Shown: positions 63,571-64,000 of the stretch, piece after piece
Layout of the letters: every line of letters starts with the position of its first letter
How positions within the stretch are numbered: the first letter of the stretch is position 1
Origin: Baylisascaris procyonis
Lineage: Eukaryota > Nematoda > Chromadorea > Rhabditida > Ascarididae
DNA length: 64,000 bases
Reading direction: 5' to 3'
Assembly (NCBI GenBank): GCA_037389465.1
Contig: JAZARR010000078.1
Coordinates: 2,542,001 to 2,606,000 of the forward strand
Notes under the pieces: generated by a model
What the model saw: only the letters and a program-made list of their open reading frames with translations
What the model was told of the DNA's origin: nothing
The model's database searches: none
Made by a program: the position numbers and the translations under genes

Positions 63571-64000
63571 TGAGAGTATACATTAGGCAACCTCTAAAGA
63601 TACTAAAATTACGAAACACATCAGTTATGGAAACTGCTTGGCATAACGTACGCTAAATGATGATCTAGTTCCTGAAGCAATTTTCAAGCCAAAATCATTA
63701 ACTTCAAAAATGTTTACAATCAATCAACGGCGCCTAGAAATTTGAAAAGATTCTACAACTTCATATTATATCGATTAAATTTAAAAACAGGAAGCATATC
63801 AAGTGAGATCATATGACACTTGCTTATGTAATCCACTCTATCGGACCAATCGGTATCGCAAACTGTCAACAAATAATACAGCAGCACAACAATACTCTCA
63901 TATTTAAACTAAATTTGTCGTCGATGGAAGTTTTCGACCAAAGAACCGTTCTTTTGCTCGCCGCACCCCTATCGGTTGTAAAAGGCGCACAAAACTTTTA

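Noticed and set aside
1..64000. CRISPR arrays, rRNA, tRNA genes or bacterial operons
   Set aside because: None seen. The split genes and GT-AG introns show that this is eukaryotic nuclear DNA.

Overview
This window looks like chromosomal DNA of a nematode. It is AT-rich, with many short exons, GT-AG introns of about 0.2-1.6 kb, and gene content that is unmistakably worm: a MEC-10-type degenerin and two ABU/PQN-like Cys-rich secreted proteins. The exons below were assembled by hand from splice consensus, reading phase and remembered family sequence. No search was run. I cannot name the species; a parasitic chromadorean (strongylid or ascarid-like) would fit the intron lengths.

Layout. (1) 1.9-11.2 kb, minus: complete PINK1 mitochondrial kinase, 13 exons, about 568 aa. 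(2) 12.6-14.9 kb and 16.5-19.3 kb, minus: two tandem paralogues encoding secreted Cys/Pro/Gln-rich proteins, each with its own signal-peptide exon and a 128-nt exon of identical length and phase. (3) 22.8-33.6 kb, plus: a complete DEG/ENaC channel subunit closest to MEC-10, 17 exons, 666 aa, every junction in phase. (4) 33.6-38.3 kb: no gene I can defend. (5) 38.3-40.8 kb, plus: a Tlx/C15 homeobox gene, facing (6) 43.1-46.8 kb, minus: an NK-2-class (Nkx2-5/tinman-like) homeobox gene. (7) 49.0 kb to the right edge, minus: most of FANCD2, with its 5' end outside the window.

The genes belong to unrelated processes: mitophagy, cuticle or secreted matrix, mechanosensation, development and interstrand-crosslink repair. 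The exception is the homeobox pair. Tlx/C15 and tinman/NK4 are neighbours in the ancestral animal NK cluster, so their convergent arrangement about 2.3 kb apart looks like a surviving piece of that cluster, and it is the most interesting feature here. Other points are a FANCD2 with no lysine where the monoubiquitination site should be, a PINK1 without an obvious N-terminal membrane helix and with a changed glycine loop, a small ORF with three PxDLT motifs between the homeobox genes, and a perfect 24-bp hairpin in a PINK1 intron.
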